Source: Kiloniellaceae bacterium (lineage in GTDB: Bacteria > Pseudomonadota > Alphaproteobacteria > Kiloniellales > Kiloniellaceae). From it: a DNA stretch of 10,373 bases. The position numbers and the translations under genes are program-made. The stretch spans positions 1 to 10,373 of the forward strand of contig JAJFGM010000823.1 of NCBI GenBank assembly GCA_021776145.1, given 5' to 3'. The notes beneath the pieces were generated by a model that searched no databases, was not told the DNA's origin, and worked only from the letters and a program-made list of their open reading frames with translations. Position 1 is the first letter of the stretch; the number at the start of each line of letters is the position of its first letter. Shown here piece by piece: positions 1 to 9,195 of this stretch.

Positions 1-18
1 CGGCTTTCGGACTGAGAT

Positions 19-174
19 TCAGACTGAATGGCCGACCTCGGCCCCACCGGCGCCCGTCAGGCGACGGTCGCGTTTTAGTGCCATGTCATCCCAGCGATTC
101 ATGCCCCAAAGCGCGACAAGGCAGGCGAGACTGGCGGCGAACCAGATCAGGGCGGCGAAAAGGGCGGTATGCAA
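19..174 (-). CDS. small single-helix membrane protein, TTG start (unrecognised family)
   Basis: A 51-codon reading frame that begins with TTG. The start is supported by GGGAG placed 7 bases upstream of the TTG. The only in-frame ATGs come later and would remove the hydrophobic part. The protein has one strongly hydrophobic stretch at about residues 4-24 (A, L, F, I, W, V rich), ending in LWGMNRW. A short basic and polar tail follows, with two Lys/Arg clusters (KRDRR). By the positive-inside rule the tail should face the cytoplasm and the few N-terminal residues the periplasm. I do not recognise the family. Size and topology resemble accessory subunits of membrane oxidoreductases, but no diagnostic motif supports such an assignment. 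It lies downstream of a Crp/Fnr regulator gene on the same strand, with a Crp-type palindrome in the gap, so it is a candidate target of that regulator. Further genes of the same unit could lie left of the window edge. The reading frame and ribosome site are seen directly; expression is inferred. Confidence 0.55.
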   Translation of the reverse strand: MHTALFAALIWFAASLACLVALWGMNRWDDMALKRDRRLTGAGGAEVGHSV

Positions 175-252
175 GTGACTTCTCCCAGGGGGCTTTGAAG
201 GTTTGGTCGAGCGACCGTGGCCCTAGAAGTAGGGGTATTACCGTCGAACGTA

Positions 253-268
253 TGTGATGGCGGTCACA
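253..268 (-). promoter_or_regulatory. Crp-type operator, TGTGA-N6-TCACA
   Basis: A perfect match to both half-sites of the classical Crp palindrome (TGTGA, six bases, TCACA), centred at 260.5. It lies between the stop of the Crp/Fnr regulator (320) and the start of the small membrane protein (174), about 80 bases ahead of the latter. A class II activator arrangement (centre at -41.5) would put the transcription start near 219 on the minus strand. It would also put a weak -10-like TACTTC at 231-226; this promoter reading is inference. The neighbouring regulator carries Arg-Glu-x-x-x-Arg in its recognition helix, the residue pattern that reads TGTGA in E. coli Crp, so site and regulator agree. 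Fnr-type sites (TTGAT-N4-ATCAA) differ and were not seen here. Confidence 0.6.
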
Positions 269-319
269 GAGGGGCGATATATCGCCTTGCCTGCGGTGGG
301 GCGTCGTTTGCCGCCAATT

Positions 320-1030
320 TCAGGGTTTGCCGGGAAGTGCCTCGACGTCGCCCTTCATGGCCAGGTGTTTGGCGCGATCCATGATGTAGAAGTTGCGGCC
401 CTTGCGCCTTGCGAGGCCGGATTCGTACAGCTGGCTGACCGTCCGGGCAACGGTCTCACGGGTCGTGCTGATCCGACTGGCGATCTCGTGCAGCGGCGGC
501 AGGTTGCGGATGACAAAAAGCCCTGGCACCGCGGCGTCGGGTTTTGCCATGCGCAGCAGCTCGGCATAAACGCGGTTCGCGGCGGCCAGGGTCGAAAGCT
601 CCATGATGCGTACATCGCCCGCCCGGACCAATTGGCTGAGCCGCGTCAGTACCTTGAAGGTCACCTCGACGCGACGCTGAAGGAGGTCGAGGAAGTGGCT
701 CGACGAGAGGACGGCGATCAGGCAATCCGTGGCGGCAACGGCGCTGGCCGAGCGCGGTCGGCCGTCCAAGGCCGCGAGCTCGCCAAAACATTCGCTGGCT
801 TCCAGGGTCGCAAAGGCGATTTTCTTGCCTGACGCGGCGTAGCTGAGGATGTTCACTGCGCCTTCGGTGACGAGAAAGACATCCTTGCTCTCGCTGCCGG
901 CGGCGATGATCTCGCGCCCCGCTGGATAGCGCCGCCATTTGCAACGGGCTTCCAGGCGCGCCACCTCCTGGGCATCAAGATCTGAAAAAAGATGAATATC
1001 CGCCAGGGACTTGGCCGAATTCGTCGCCAT
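320..1030 (-). CDS. Crp/Fnr-family transcriptional regulator
   Basis: A 236-residue cytoplasmic DNA-binding regulator of normal family length. Residues about 12-125 form the cyclic-nucleotide-binding-like beta barrel. The phosphate-binding cassette is well kept: FGELA at 82-86 and RSA at 93-95. A long C-helix (about 125-163) should mediate dimerisation. The winged helix-turn-helix is at about 177-225, with recognition helix TTRETVARTV. R191, E192 and R196 correspond to E. coli Crp R180, E181 and R185, so TGTGA-type sites are expected. There is no Fnr-like N-terminal cysteine cluster (only C30, C81 and C103), which argues against an Fe-S oxygen sensor. The C-helix residues equivalent to Crp T127/S128 are not conserved, so cAMP as ligand is unproven. 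The start is ATG at 1030, preceded by GAAAGG about 9 bases upstream. The gene is divergent from sahR and lies upstream of a small membrane protein gene with a matching palindrome. The family call is secure; the regulated pathway is unknown. Confidence 0.92.
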   Translation of the reverse strand: MATNSAKSLADIHLFSDLDAQEVARLEARCKWRRYPAGREIIAAGSESKDVFLVTEGAVNILSYAASGKKIAFATLEASECFGELAALDGRPRSASAVAATDCLIAVLSSSHFLDLLQRRVEVTFKVLTRLSQLVRAGDVRIMELSTLAAANRVYAELLRMAKPDAAVPGLFVIRNLPPLHEIASRISTTRETVARTVSQLYESGLARRKGRNFYIMDRAKHLAMKGDVEALPGKP

Positions 1031-1064
1031 AGCGTCGCACCTTTCTCAAGCCCTTCAAGAACAG

Positions 1065-1093
1065 AGCCTACGGCAGGTACAGCGCGCGTTCAA
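1065..1093 (-). promoter_or_regulatory. possible promoter of the Crp/Fnr-family gene
   Basis: On the minus strand, TTGAAC (1093-1088) and TAGGCT (1070-1065) are separated by exactly 17 bases. They match the sigma-70 boxes at 4/6 and 3/6 positions. Transcription would begin about 30 bases ahead of the ATG at 1030. The match is modest and other choices in this divergent region are possible. Confidence 0.3.
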
Positions 1094-1123
1094 TGGTGGC
1101 AAGCAATGAAACTTCACCAGTGG

Positions 1124-1138
1124 ATTGTGAGCGACAAT
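1124..1138. repeat. short inverted repeat ATTGT-N5-ACAAT in the divergent intergenic region
   Basis: Five-base arms around GAGCG form a dyad directly upstream of the sahR -35 box. Its position between two divergent regulator genes would suit an operator. However, such short arms arise often by chance, and the sequence does not match the SahR-like palindrome or the TGTGA site. Confidence 0.25.
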
Positions 1139-1142
1139 AGCA

Positions 1143-1174
1143 TTGACATAAAGATATCTTTATATGACTATATT
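1143..1174 (+). promoter_or_regulatory. probable sahR-metF-metH promoter
   Basis: An exact TTGACA -35 box sits at 1143-1148. Two -10 candidates follow: GACTAT at 1166-1171 with the ideal 17-base spacer but a 3/6 match, and TATATT at 1169-1174 with a 5/6 match but a long 20-base spacer. The second would place the transcription start at about 1181, the A of the first plausible sahR ATG. The spacer contains the 16-bp palindrome, so a bound repressor would block RNA polymerase directly. Confidence 0.55.
1148..1163. promoter_or_regulatory. probable SahR operator, perfect 16-bp palindrome
   Basis: ATAAAGATATCTTTAT is a perfect A/T-rich palindrome inside an otherwise GC-rich region. Further outward pairs match only in part (1146/1165 and 1144/1167). 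It lies within the -35/-10 spacer of the gene for an ArsR-type dimeric repressor, the classic place for an autoregulatory operator. ArsR-family dimers typically bind A/T-rich imperfect palindromes of about this size. That this exact sequence is the SahR site in this organism is inference from position, symmetry and the SahR regulon literature (metF and metH being core members). Confidence 0.65.
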
Positions 1175-1180
1175 CGTTCT

Positions 1181-2149
1181 ATGCTGTCGCGAGCCGCTAC
1201 AACGAGGATGCCTGCGTTGGAAGAACTGCTCTCTGCACTGAAAGCCGTCGCCGAGCCGACTCGATTGCGCCTTTTGACCCTCTGCGCCCACATGGATCTG
1301 ACTGTATCGCAACTCGTTCAGATCCTCGGGCAGAGCCAGCCCAGGGTTTCGCGTCATCTGAAGCTCCTGTCGGAAGCCGCCTTGCTCGATCGACACCGGG
1401 AGGGCAGTTGGGTCTTCTATCGCTTGGCCGAACGCGGTGCGGTCGCGGAACTGGCACGGACGCTGGTCGATTCGATCCCGCAGCGGGATCCGGTCTTCAG
1501 TCTGGACATGGAGCGCCTGGAGGCGATCCGCCGGACGCGCGCCGAACTGGCCGCTGACTATTTCCGCCGCAATGCCGCGCATTGGGACGAAATCCGCGCG
1601 CTGCACGTAGACGAGGCCGAGGTCGAGCAGCGCCTGCTCGAGATCATTGCCGCCGCCAAGGTCGGCGACCTTCTGGACGTGGGCACGGGGACCGGACGAA
1701 TGGCCGAGATCCTCGGCACCGAGGTGGCGCGCATTGTCGGCGTCGATCTTTCAACGGAAATGTTGACCGTTGCCCGCGCCAACCTTGAAAGGGCCGGTCT
1801 GCGCAATTGTCTGCTGCGCCAGGGAGACATGTACCAGTTGCCCATGCCGGCGGAATCCTTCGACGCGGTGACCATTCATCAGGTCCTGCACTTTGCCGAA
1901 CAGCCGGGGCGGGTGATCGCCGAGGCGGCCCGGGTGCTGCGGGCGGGGGGCGAGCTAATCGTCGTCGATTTTGGTCGCCACGAACTCGACTACCTGCGCC
2001 AGGACCAGGCTCACCGCTGGCTTGGTTTTCGTGACGACGATATTTCGGGCTGGTGCGGCGACGCCGGCCTGGTGTCCCAGCCCACCACCTTCCTGCCGGG
2101 CGATCCCCTCACAGTCGGCATCTGGCATGCCCGCCGTGAAGCGGCCTGA
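1181..2149 (+). CDS. sahR: SahR-type ArsR-family regulator with SAM-methyltransferase-like sensor domain
   Basis: A 322-residue fusion of two domains. Residues about 12-95 are an ArsR-type winged helix, with AVAEPTRLRLL leading in, recognition helix QSQPRVSRHLKLL and wing GSWVFYRLA. The ELCVCDL metal-binding motif of metal sensors is absent (LCAHMDLTV here), so metal sensing is unlikely. Residues about 125-322 are a class I methyltransferase-like fold: motif I DVGTGTG at 166-172, acidic D189 in VDLS, and a later GGELIVVDF strand. The architecture matches SahR, a known repressor of SAM-cycle genes whose methylase-related domain binds S-adenosylhomocysteine and releases DNA. The neighbours metF and metH support this. 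The start is uncertain. ATG 1181 has no Shine-Dalgarno sequence and may be leaderless. ATG 1208 (313 residues) has GAGG directly abutting it, too close to act. The longer frame from 992 would run through the promoter. It is co-transcribed with metF, 33 bases downstream. Confidence 0.88.
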   Translation: MLSRAATTRMPALEELLSALKAVAEPTRLRLLTLCAHMDLTVSQLVQILGQSQPRVSRHLKLLSEAALLDRHREGSWVFYRLAERGAVAELARTLVDSIPQRDPVFSLDMERLEAIRRTRAELAADYFRRNAAHWDEIRALHVDEAEVEQRLLEIIAAAKVGDLLDVGTGTGRMAEILGTEVARIVGVDLSTEMLTVARANLERAGLRNCLLRQGDMYQLPMPAESFDAVTIHQVLHFAEQPGRVIAEAARVLRAGGELIVVDFGRHELDYLRQDQAHRWLGFRDDDISGWCGDAGLVSQPTTFLPGDPLTVGIWHARREAA

Positions 2150-2182
2150 ACCAGAAGCAGCATGACCCAAAGGAGGTAATCC

Positions 2183-3151
2183 GTGTCCACCTCTCCCTCG
2201 CGCGATAAGGTCCAGCCCCTGGTTCATCCGCTACCGCCATCCGACGGTCTGGAGGTCTCATTCGAGATCTTCCCCACCAAGTCGGAAGCCGAAGAGCAAC
2301 GATTGTGGCAGGAGGTGCGCCGCTTGGAGCCTCTGCAGCCACGTTTCCTGTCGGTGACCTACGGGGCTGGCGGCAGCAGCCGTCCGCGCACCCGTGCCCT
2401 GGTCGCCCGTACGCTGGCGGAAACCAGTCTGGTGCCGGCCGCCCACCTCACCTGTGTCGATGCCACGCGCGACGAGATCGATGCCATCGCCCGCGAGTAC
2501 TGGGATATCGGCGTACGTCACATCGTCGCCCTGCGCGGCGACGCACAGGCCGAAGGCCCTTACCAACCGCAAGCCGGTGGATACGACTACGCCGTCGACT
2601 TGGTGGCGGGTCTCAAGCGCCTTGCCGACTTCGAGATTTCGGTTGCCGCCTATCCCGAAACGCACCCCGAGGCGAAGAGCGACGAGGCCGATCTCGACAA
2701 TCTGAAACGCAAACTCGACGCTGGCGCCAGCCGCGCCATCACGCAGTTCTTTTTCGATGCCGATAGCTACTTGCGTTTCCTCGATCGCGCCCGTGCCGCG
2801 GGCATAGAGGCGTCCATCGTGCCCGGTATTCTGCCGATCACCAACTTCCAGCGTACCTGCCAGTTCGCCAAGAAGTGCGGCGCCTCGATGCCGGCCTGGC
2901 TGGTAACGCTGTTCGAGGGGCTGCCCGAGAACACCGAGACCCGCAACCTGGTGGCCGCCGTGGCCGCCGCCGAACAGTGCCGGCAGTTACAGGTGCATGG
3001 GGTGCGCGAGTTCCATTTCTACACCCTCAACCGATCCGAGCTGACAACGGCCATCTGCCGCCTGCTGCGCGCACCGATCCCGATCACCGGCGCGGTGCCG
3101 GTCTTGGCGGCGGCCGCCGAACTACAGGCGCGGGGCGGGGCTTCCAGGTAG
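2183..3151 (+). CDS. metF: 5,10-methylenetetrahydrofolate reductase
   Basis: A 322-residue FAD-dependent cytoplasmic enzyme that reduces 5,10-methylene-THF to 5-methyl-THF, the methyl donor for the next gene's product. The TIM-barrel signature strands are present: VSFEIFP with the catalytic acid E28, the SVTYGAGGSSR loop at 57-67, HLTCVD at 88-93, ALRGD with FAD-binding D120, AAYPETHPEA, ITQFFFDAD, and C-terminal HFYTLNR. E28 and D120 fall at the same numbers as the functional residues in E. coli MetF. The length is typical of the short bacterial enzyme, without the eukaryotic regulatory domain. The start is GTG, chosen because of the very strong AGGAGG six bases upstream; about 20 residues precede the first core strand. 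It sits between sahR and metH and should share their SAH-responsive control. Secure identification. Confidence 0.97.
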   Translation: MSTSPSRDKVQPLVHPLPPSDGLEVSFEIFPTKSEAEEQRLWQEVRRLEPLQPRFLSVTYGAGGSSRPRTRALVARTLAETSLVPAAHLTCVDATRDEIDAIAREYWDIGVRHIVALRGDAQAEGPYQPQAGGYDYAVDLVAGLKRLADFEISVAAYPETHPEAKSDEADLDNLKRKLDAGASRAITQFFFDADSYLRFLDRARAAGIEASIVPGILPITNFQRTCQFAKKCGASMPAWLVTLFEGLPENTETRNLVAAVAAAEQCRQLQVHGVREFHFYTLNRSELTTAICRLLRAPIPITGAVPVLAAAAELQARGGASR

Positions 3152-3164
3152 GGAGATTGAAGCG

Positions 3165-6665
<3,501 letters not shown>

Positions 6666-6701
6666 GCACCCTGTGTGAATCCGCCCTACATCATATAGTG
6701 A

Positions 6702-6764
6702 GAGCAGATTCACCGGGTCATTGGATCGCCGCTTGCGATTCCATGTGACCCGGTGAATCTGCTC
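6702..6764. repeat. 63-bp hairpin with perfect 19-bp inverted arms
   Basis: The arms at 6702-6720 (GAGCAGATTCACCGGGTCA) and 6746-6764 are exact reverse complements. Pairing resumes inside: TGGATCGC against GCGATTCCA with one bulged T, leaving the five-base loop CGCTT. It begins 36 bases after the metH stop. There is no U-tract after it, so it is not a canonical intrinsic terminator, though such a stem in the 3' untranslated region could end or stabilise the operon mRNA. Its size, perfect arms and intergenic place suit a dispersed palindromic repeat or a small MITE-like element. No obvious target duplication flanks it. The symmetry is seen directly; the function is inferred. Confidence 0.8.
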
Positions 6765-6799
6765 CAGCACGGCTTTCTTCACTTCCGCTTGAGCGTCAA

Positions 6800-6828
6800 T
6801 TGACTCGCCGCGCCGGACGTCGGCTAAT
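6800..6828 (+). promoter_or_regulatory. probable promoter of the flavoprotein oxidoreductase gene
   Basis: TTGACT (6800-6805, 5/6) and GCTAAT (6823-6828, 4/6) are separated by 17 bases, placing transcription initiation near 6835, about 60 bases ahead of the ATG at 6895. The -35 box overlaps the perfect palindrome GTCAATTGAC (6795-6804). Because it follows the hairpin, the gene is probably transcribed apart from metH. Confidence 0.4.
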
Positions 6829-6894
6829 GATCGCTCGGACAGGCGGGCGAGCTACAACGCCGCCTTTCCAGGCGTGACAGCGGAGAATTAAACG

Positions 6895-8241
6895 ATGGTG
6901 GAACGATACGACGTCGTCATTATTGGCGGCGGCAATGCCGGGTTCGGCGTTTCGGCCCTGGCCCACGAGGCCGGAAAATCCGTCGCTTTTGTCGAGGAAT
7001 GGGATTTCGGCGGCACCTGCCCGAACCGTGGCTGCACGCCGAAAAAGGTCCTGGTTGCCGCCGCTCATGCCCTGCACGAAATCGAAATCGCCGAGGTGCA
7101 CGGCATCACTGTCGGCAAACCGAGCCTCGACTGGTCGGCGCTGATAAAACGCGAAAAGGGCATGATCGATTTCATTCCCGGTGCCATGGAGGATGTCGCC
7201 AGGAAACGCGGCGCGGTCTATCGCGGCCATGCCCGATTTGTCGGCCCCAACCGGGTCGCTGTCGACGGCACGCAGATCGAGGGCGATAACATCGTCATCG
7301 CCACCGGCTCGAAACCGCGGCCTTTGCCCATCCCCGGCGCCGAGCTGATGATCACCTCGGACGACGTGCTCTCGCAAGAGGAGCTGCCGGGTTCGGTGGT
7401 CTTCATCGGCGGTGGTGTCATCGCCCTAGAATTCAGCCACGTCTATGCCCGCGCCGGCGTTGAGGTGACGATCCTCGAGGTCATGCCGCGGCTGCTGCCG
7501 CGCGTCGAGGCCGGTGCCGTCGATCAGGTGCGGGCCGAGAGCGAGCGTATCGGCATCGCCGTCAAGACCAGTGTCAAGGTGCAGCAGGTCGCCGAAGAGG
7601 ATGGCAAGCTGCGCGTTGACTTCGAGCACGAAGGCCGCACGGCGAGCCTGAGCGTCGATCGCGTCATCAATGGCGCCGGACGTATCGCCAATGTCGAGGA
7701 TCTCGACCTCGAAGCCGGCGGTATCGTACATGAGGGCCTGCGTATTTCGGTCGACGCGCATCTGCGCTCCACATCCAACCCGGCGGTCTGGGTCTGTGGC
7801 GACGCCTTGACGAACTCGGCCCAGCTTTCGCCGCTGGCGACCTATGAAGGCCGCATCGTTGGCCGCAATATTGTAGAGGGCGCGATGGAGACGCCGGACT
7901 ACGAGGTCGTGCCGAGTTGCGTCTATACGGTGCCGGCGCTCAGCACCGTCGGCCTCAGCGAAGAGGAGGCCGAGGCGCGCGGTCTCGACCTCGACATCAA
8001 GGTCAGCGAAATGACCGGCTGGTTTTCCGGCAAGAGCTATGGCGAAACCGTGGCTTGGGCCAAGGTGTTGCGCGACAAGGCGACGGACCGCATCGTCGGC
8101 GCCCATCTCGTCGGCCACCAGGGCGAGGAACTGATCCATCTCCTCGCCATGGCCATGCGGCACGGCATCACGGCGAGCGCCCTGAAAGACGGCATCTTCG
8201 CCTTTCCGACCTTTTCTTCGGACGTCAAGAGCTTGCTCTAA
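6895..8241 (+). CDS. pyridine nucleotide-disulfide oxidoreductase family flavoprotein lacking the C-terminal His-Glu dyad
   Basis: A 448-residue soluble FAD enzyme of the glutathione reductase/lipoamide dehydrogenase family. It has the N-terminal FAD fold with IIGGGNAGFG (GxGxxG, 11-16), the redox pair C42/C47 in GGTCPNRGCTPKK, and the middle IATGSKP. The NAD(P) fold has GGGVIALE at 172-179, and E195 at the end of its second strand favours NADH over NADPH. A second FAD motif, VWVCGDAL, is followed by the dimerisation domain. In active glutathione reductases and lipoamide dehydrogenases this domain ends in HPTxxE, giving the base that protonates the substrate thiol. Here the segment reads FPTFSSD, with Phe at 437 and Ser at 442. 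A classical dithiol/disulfide substrate reaction through that dyad is therefore unlikely, so neither lpdA nor gor is a safe name. GGAG lies 9 bases upstream of the ATG. No lipoyl or mercury-resistance partner genes adjoin. Family sure, substrate unknown. Confidence 0.85.
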   Translation: MVERYDVVIIGGGNAGFGVSALAHEAGKSVAFVEEWDFGGTCPNRGCTPKKVLVAAAHALHEIEIAEVHGITVGKPSLDWSALIKREKGMIDFIPGAMEDVARKRGAVYRGHARFVGPNRVAVDGTQIEGDNIVIATGSKPRPLPIPGAELMITSDDVLSQEELPGSVVFIGGGVIALEFSHVYARAGVEVTILEVMPRLLPRVEAGAVDQVRAESERIGIAVKTSVKVQQVAEEDGKLRVDFEHEGRTASLSVDRVINGAGRIANVEDLDLEAGGIVHEGLRISVDAHLRSTSNPAVWVCGDALTNSAQLSPLATYEGRIVGRNIVEGAMETPDYEVVPSCVYTVPALSTVGLSEEEAEARGLDLDIKVSEMTGWFSGKSYGETVAWAKVLRDKATDRIVGAHLVGHQGEELIHLLAMAMRHGITASALKDGIFAFPTFSSDVKSLL

Positions 8242-8242
8242 A

Positions 8243-8272
8243 GCCCGGAATTTGGAGTCTTTGTCACCGGGC
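8243..8272. terminator. weak inverted repeat at the convergent gene ends
   Basis: GCCCGG (8243-8248) and CCGGGC (8267-8272) can form a 6-bp GC stem with an 18-base loop, right after the oxidoreductase stop and overlapping the stop of the converging gene. There is no U-tract on either strand. It might weakly separate the two converging transcripts; a chance match is also possible. Confidence 0.25.
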
Positions 8273-8860
8273 AAAGTCCCCTTCGGTTTCGCTGAACGAC
8301 TGCCGTAGCAGCGACCGATCGTCGGTTCCGCCCTGCGCCCGCACCGCGACGTCTATTCGTCGCGCCGCGTTGTAGCCCTGCGCCGCCTGAGCGGTCGGTT
8401 TGCGGACGTATTCCCGCGCGAACGCGGCGATGAAGGCCAGCACCGCTGGCGAATCGCCCTGGGTGAAAGGTGTGCGGCCGGGTAGAAGCACGGCGGCATC
8501 GCTGCCTTCGAGCCGCGCCTTGATCGAGGGACGCCTGTCTTCCGATACCAGGACCGCGACGATGTCGATGCCGCTTTGGCGTACCCTGTGAACGATATCC
8601 GCGCTTTTGTCGGCGTCGATGACGGTCACAAAGACATCCAGGCCGCCAAGGTGGCCGTCGGAAACTTCATCGGCATGGCTGTCGCGTTCTCGCGTCGCCA
8701 GCATGAAACCGTCGCGCATGTCGCGGCCCTCGACCGCTGCCTCGACGGAATGAGGAACGATCAGGAACATCTCGAATTGGTGCGCCCGCGCCGCCGCGGC
8801 GGCGCTCAACACCCCGAACACGCTCAGGAGCAGGTAGGTGGCCTTTGCTGGGAATGCCAT
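8264..8860 (-). CDS. small exported protein resembling a shortened type-1 periplasmic solute-binding protein
   Basis: A 198-residue protein with a clear Sec signal peptide: a Lys, a hydrophobic core at about 8-24, and an ARA site giving cleavage after A26, so the mature protein would start HQFEMF. After it, SVEAAVEGRDMRDGFMLATRE resembles the opening of branched-chain-amino-acid-type binding proteins (a ligand loop followed by R-x-G-x-x-L-A). The end, SPAVLAFIAAFAREYVRKP through QGYNAARRIDVAVRAQGGTD, resembles their closing helices (GYDAA... pattern). Those families are usually around 350-400 residues, so roughly the central half is missing. No frameshift remnant is visible, and the frame is continuous with a normal stop. 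It may be a miniature family or a product of internal deletion. No permease or ATPase genes adjoin. No good Shine-Dalgarno sequence precedes the ATG. It converges on the flavoprotein gene, with 22 bases between stops. Export is well supported; the family likeness is judged by eye. Confidence 0.65.
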   Translation of the reverse strand: MAFPAKATYLLLSVFGVLSAAAAARAHQFEMFLIVPHSVEAAVEGRDMRDGFMLATRERDSHADEVSDGHLGGLDVFVTVIDADKSADIVHRVRQSGIDIVAVLVSEDRRPSIKARLEGSDAAVLLPGRTPFTQGDSPAVLAFIAAFAREYVRKPTAQAAQGYNAARRIDVAVRAQGGTDDRSLLRQSFSETEGDFAR

Positions 8861-9128
8861 TTCAATGCCGTATTGCGTCAGTTTTTTTGGACGTTTTGAA
8901 ACCTGATCGACGAACCCGTTGTTCGCAACTCGTTTGTTGACAAGAACGGTTGTTTACGCGCAGTCCTGGCCGGTAGCGGCTTTCTGCGGCGTCGGTTGTG
9001 TCCCGCCGACGCACGCGCGCATCGATGCGCCGGTTGGTCGGGCCTTCCGCGCCGCGTTACTGGAAGTGCGCGGCTTGGCTTTGAACAGGGAAGGTCCGCC
9101 ACCGCCAGTCGCGGTACACGTCCAATGC

Positions 9129-9157
9129 TCGACTGCAACTGCCCGGCGGGTCATAAT
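9129..9157 (+). promoter_or_regulatory. probable promoter of the cyclase-family gene
   Basis: TCGACT (9129-9134, 4/6) and CATAAT (9152-9157, 5/6) have an ideal 17-base spacer. Transcription would start near 9164, giving a leader of about 38 bases before the ATG at 9202. Confidence 0.5.
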
Positions 9158-9189
9158 TGGAGATGAGAGAGTCTTGAGCTCGTGTAACT

Positions 9190-9195
9190 GGGAGG
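9190..9195 (+). promoter_or_regulatory. ribosome binding site that decides the cyclase start
   Basis: GGGAGG lies directly against one ATG (9196) but exactly six bases before a second in-frame ATG (9202). Normal Shine-Dalgarno spacing selects the second, shortening the protein by two residues. Confidence 0.75.

Noticed and set aside
254..832. 192-residue plus-strand frame opposite the Crp/Fnr gene
   Set aside because: Begins inside the Crp-type palindrome without a ribosome site and is antisense to a conserved regulator.
992..1180. 63-residue N-terminal extension of sahR from an ATG at 992
   Set aside because: It would overlap the divergent regulator gene and run through the TTGACA box and the 16-bp palindrome; ArsR-type proteins normally begin just before the first helix.
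1031..1180. SAM or SAH riboswitch ahead of the methionine operon
   Set aside because: Too little transcribed leader remains after the promoter, and no conserved pairing pattern is visible; the fused SahR regulator explains control instead.
3152..3164. Cobalamin riboswitch before metH
   Set aside because: Only 13 bases separate metF and metH, far too short for one.
7426..8274. 282-residue minus-strand frame opposite the flavoprotein gene
   Set aside because: Shadow of a clear oxidoreductase gene; no family signature.
8937..8958. TTGACA in the divergent region as a promoter
   Set aside because: The nearest -10-like word (TTTACG) is only 10 bases away, and nothing suitable is found at 16-18 bases.
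8878..9154. Short frames of 66-86 residues on the minus strand of the divergent region
   Set aside because: Arg/Pro-rich low-information composition, no ribosome site and no motif; judged to be chance frames.
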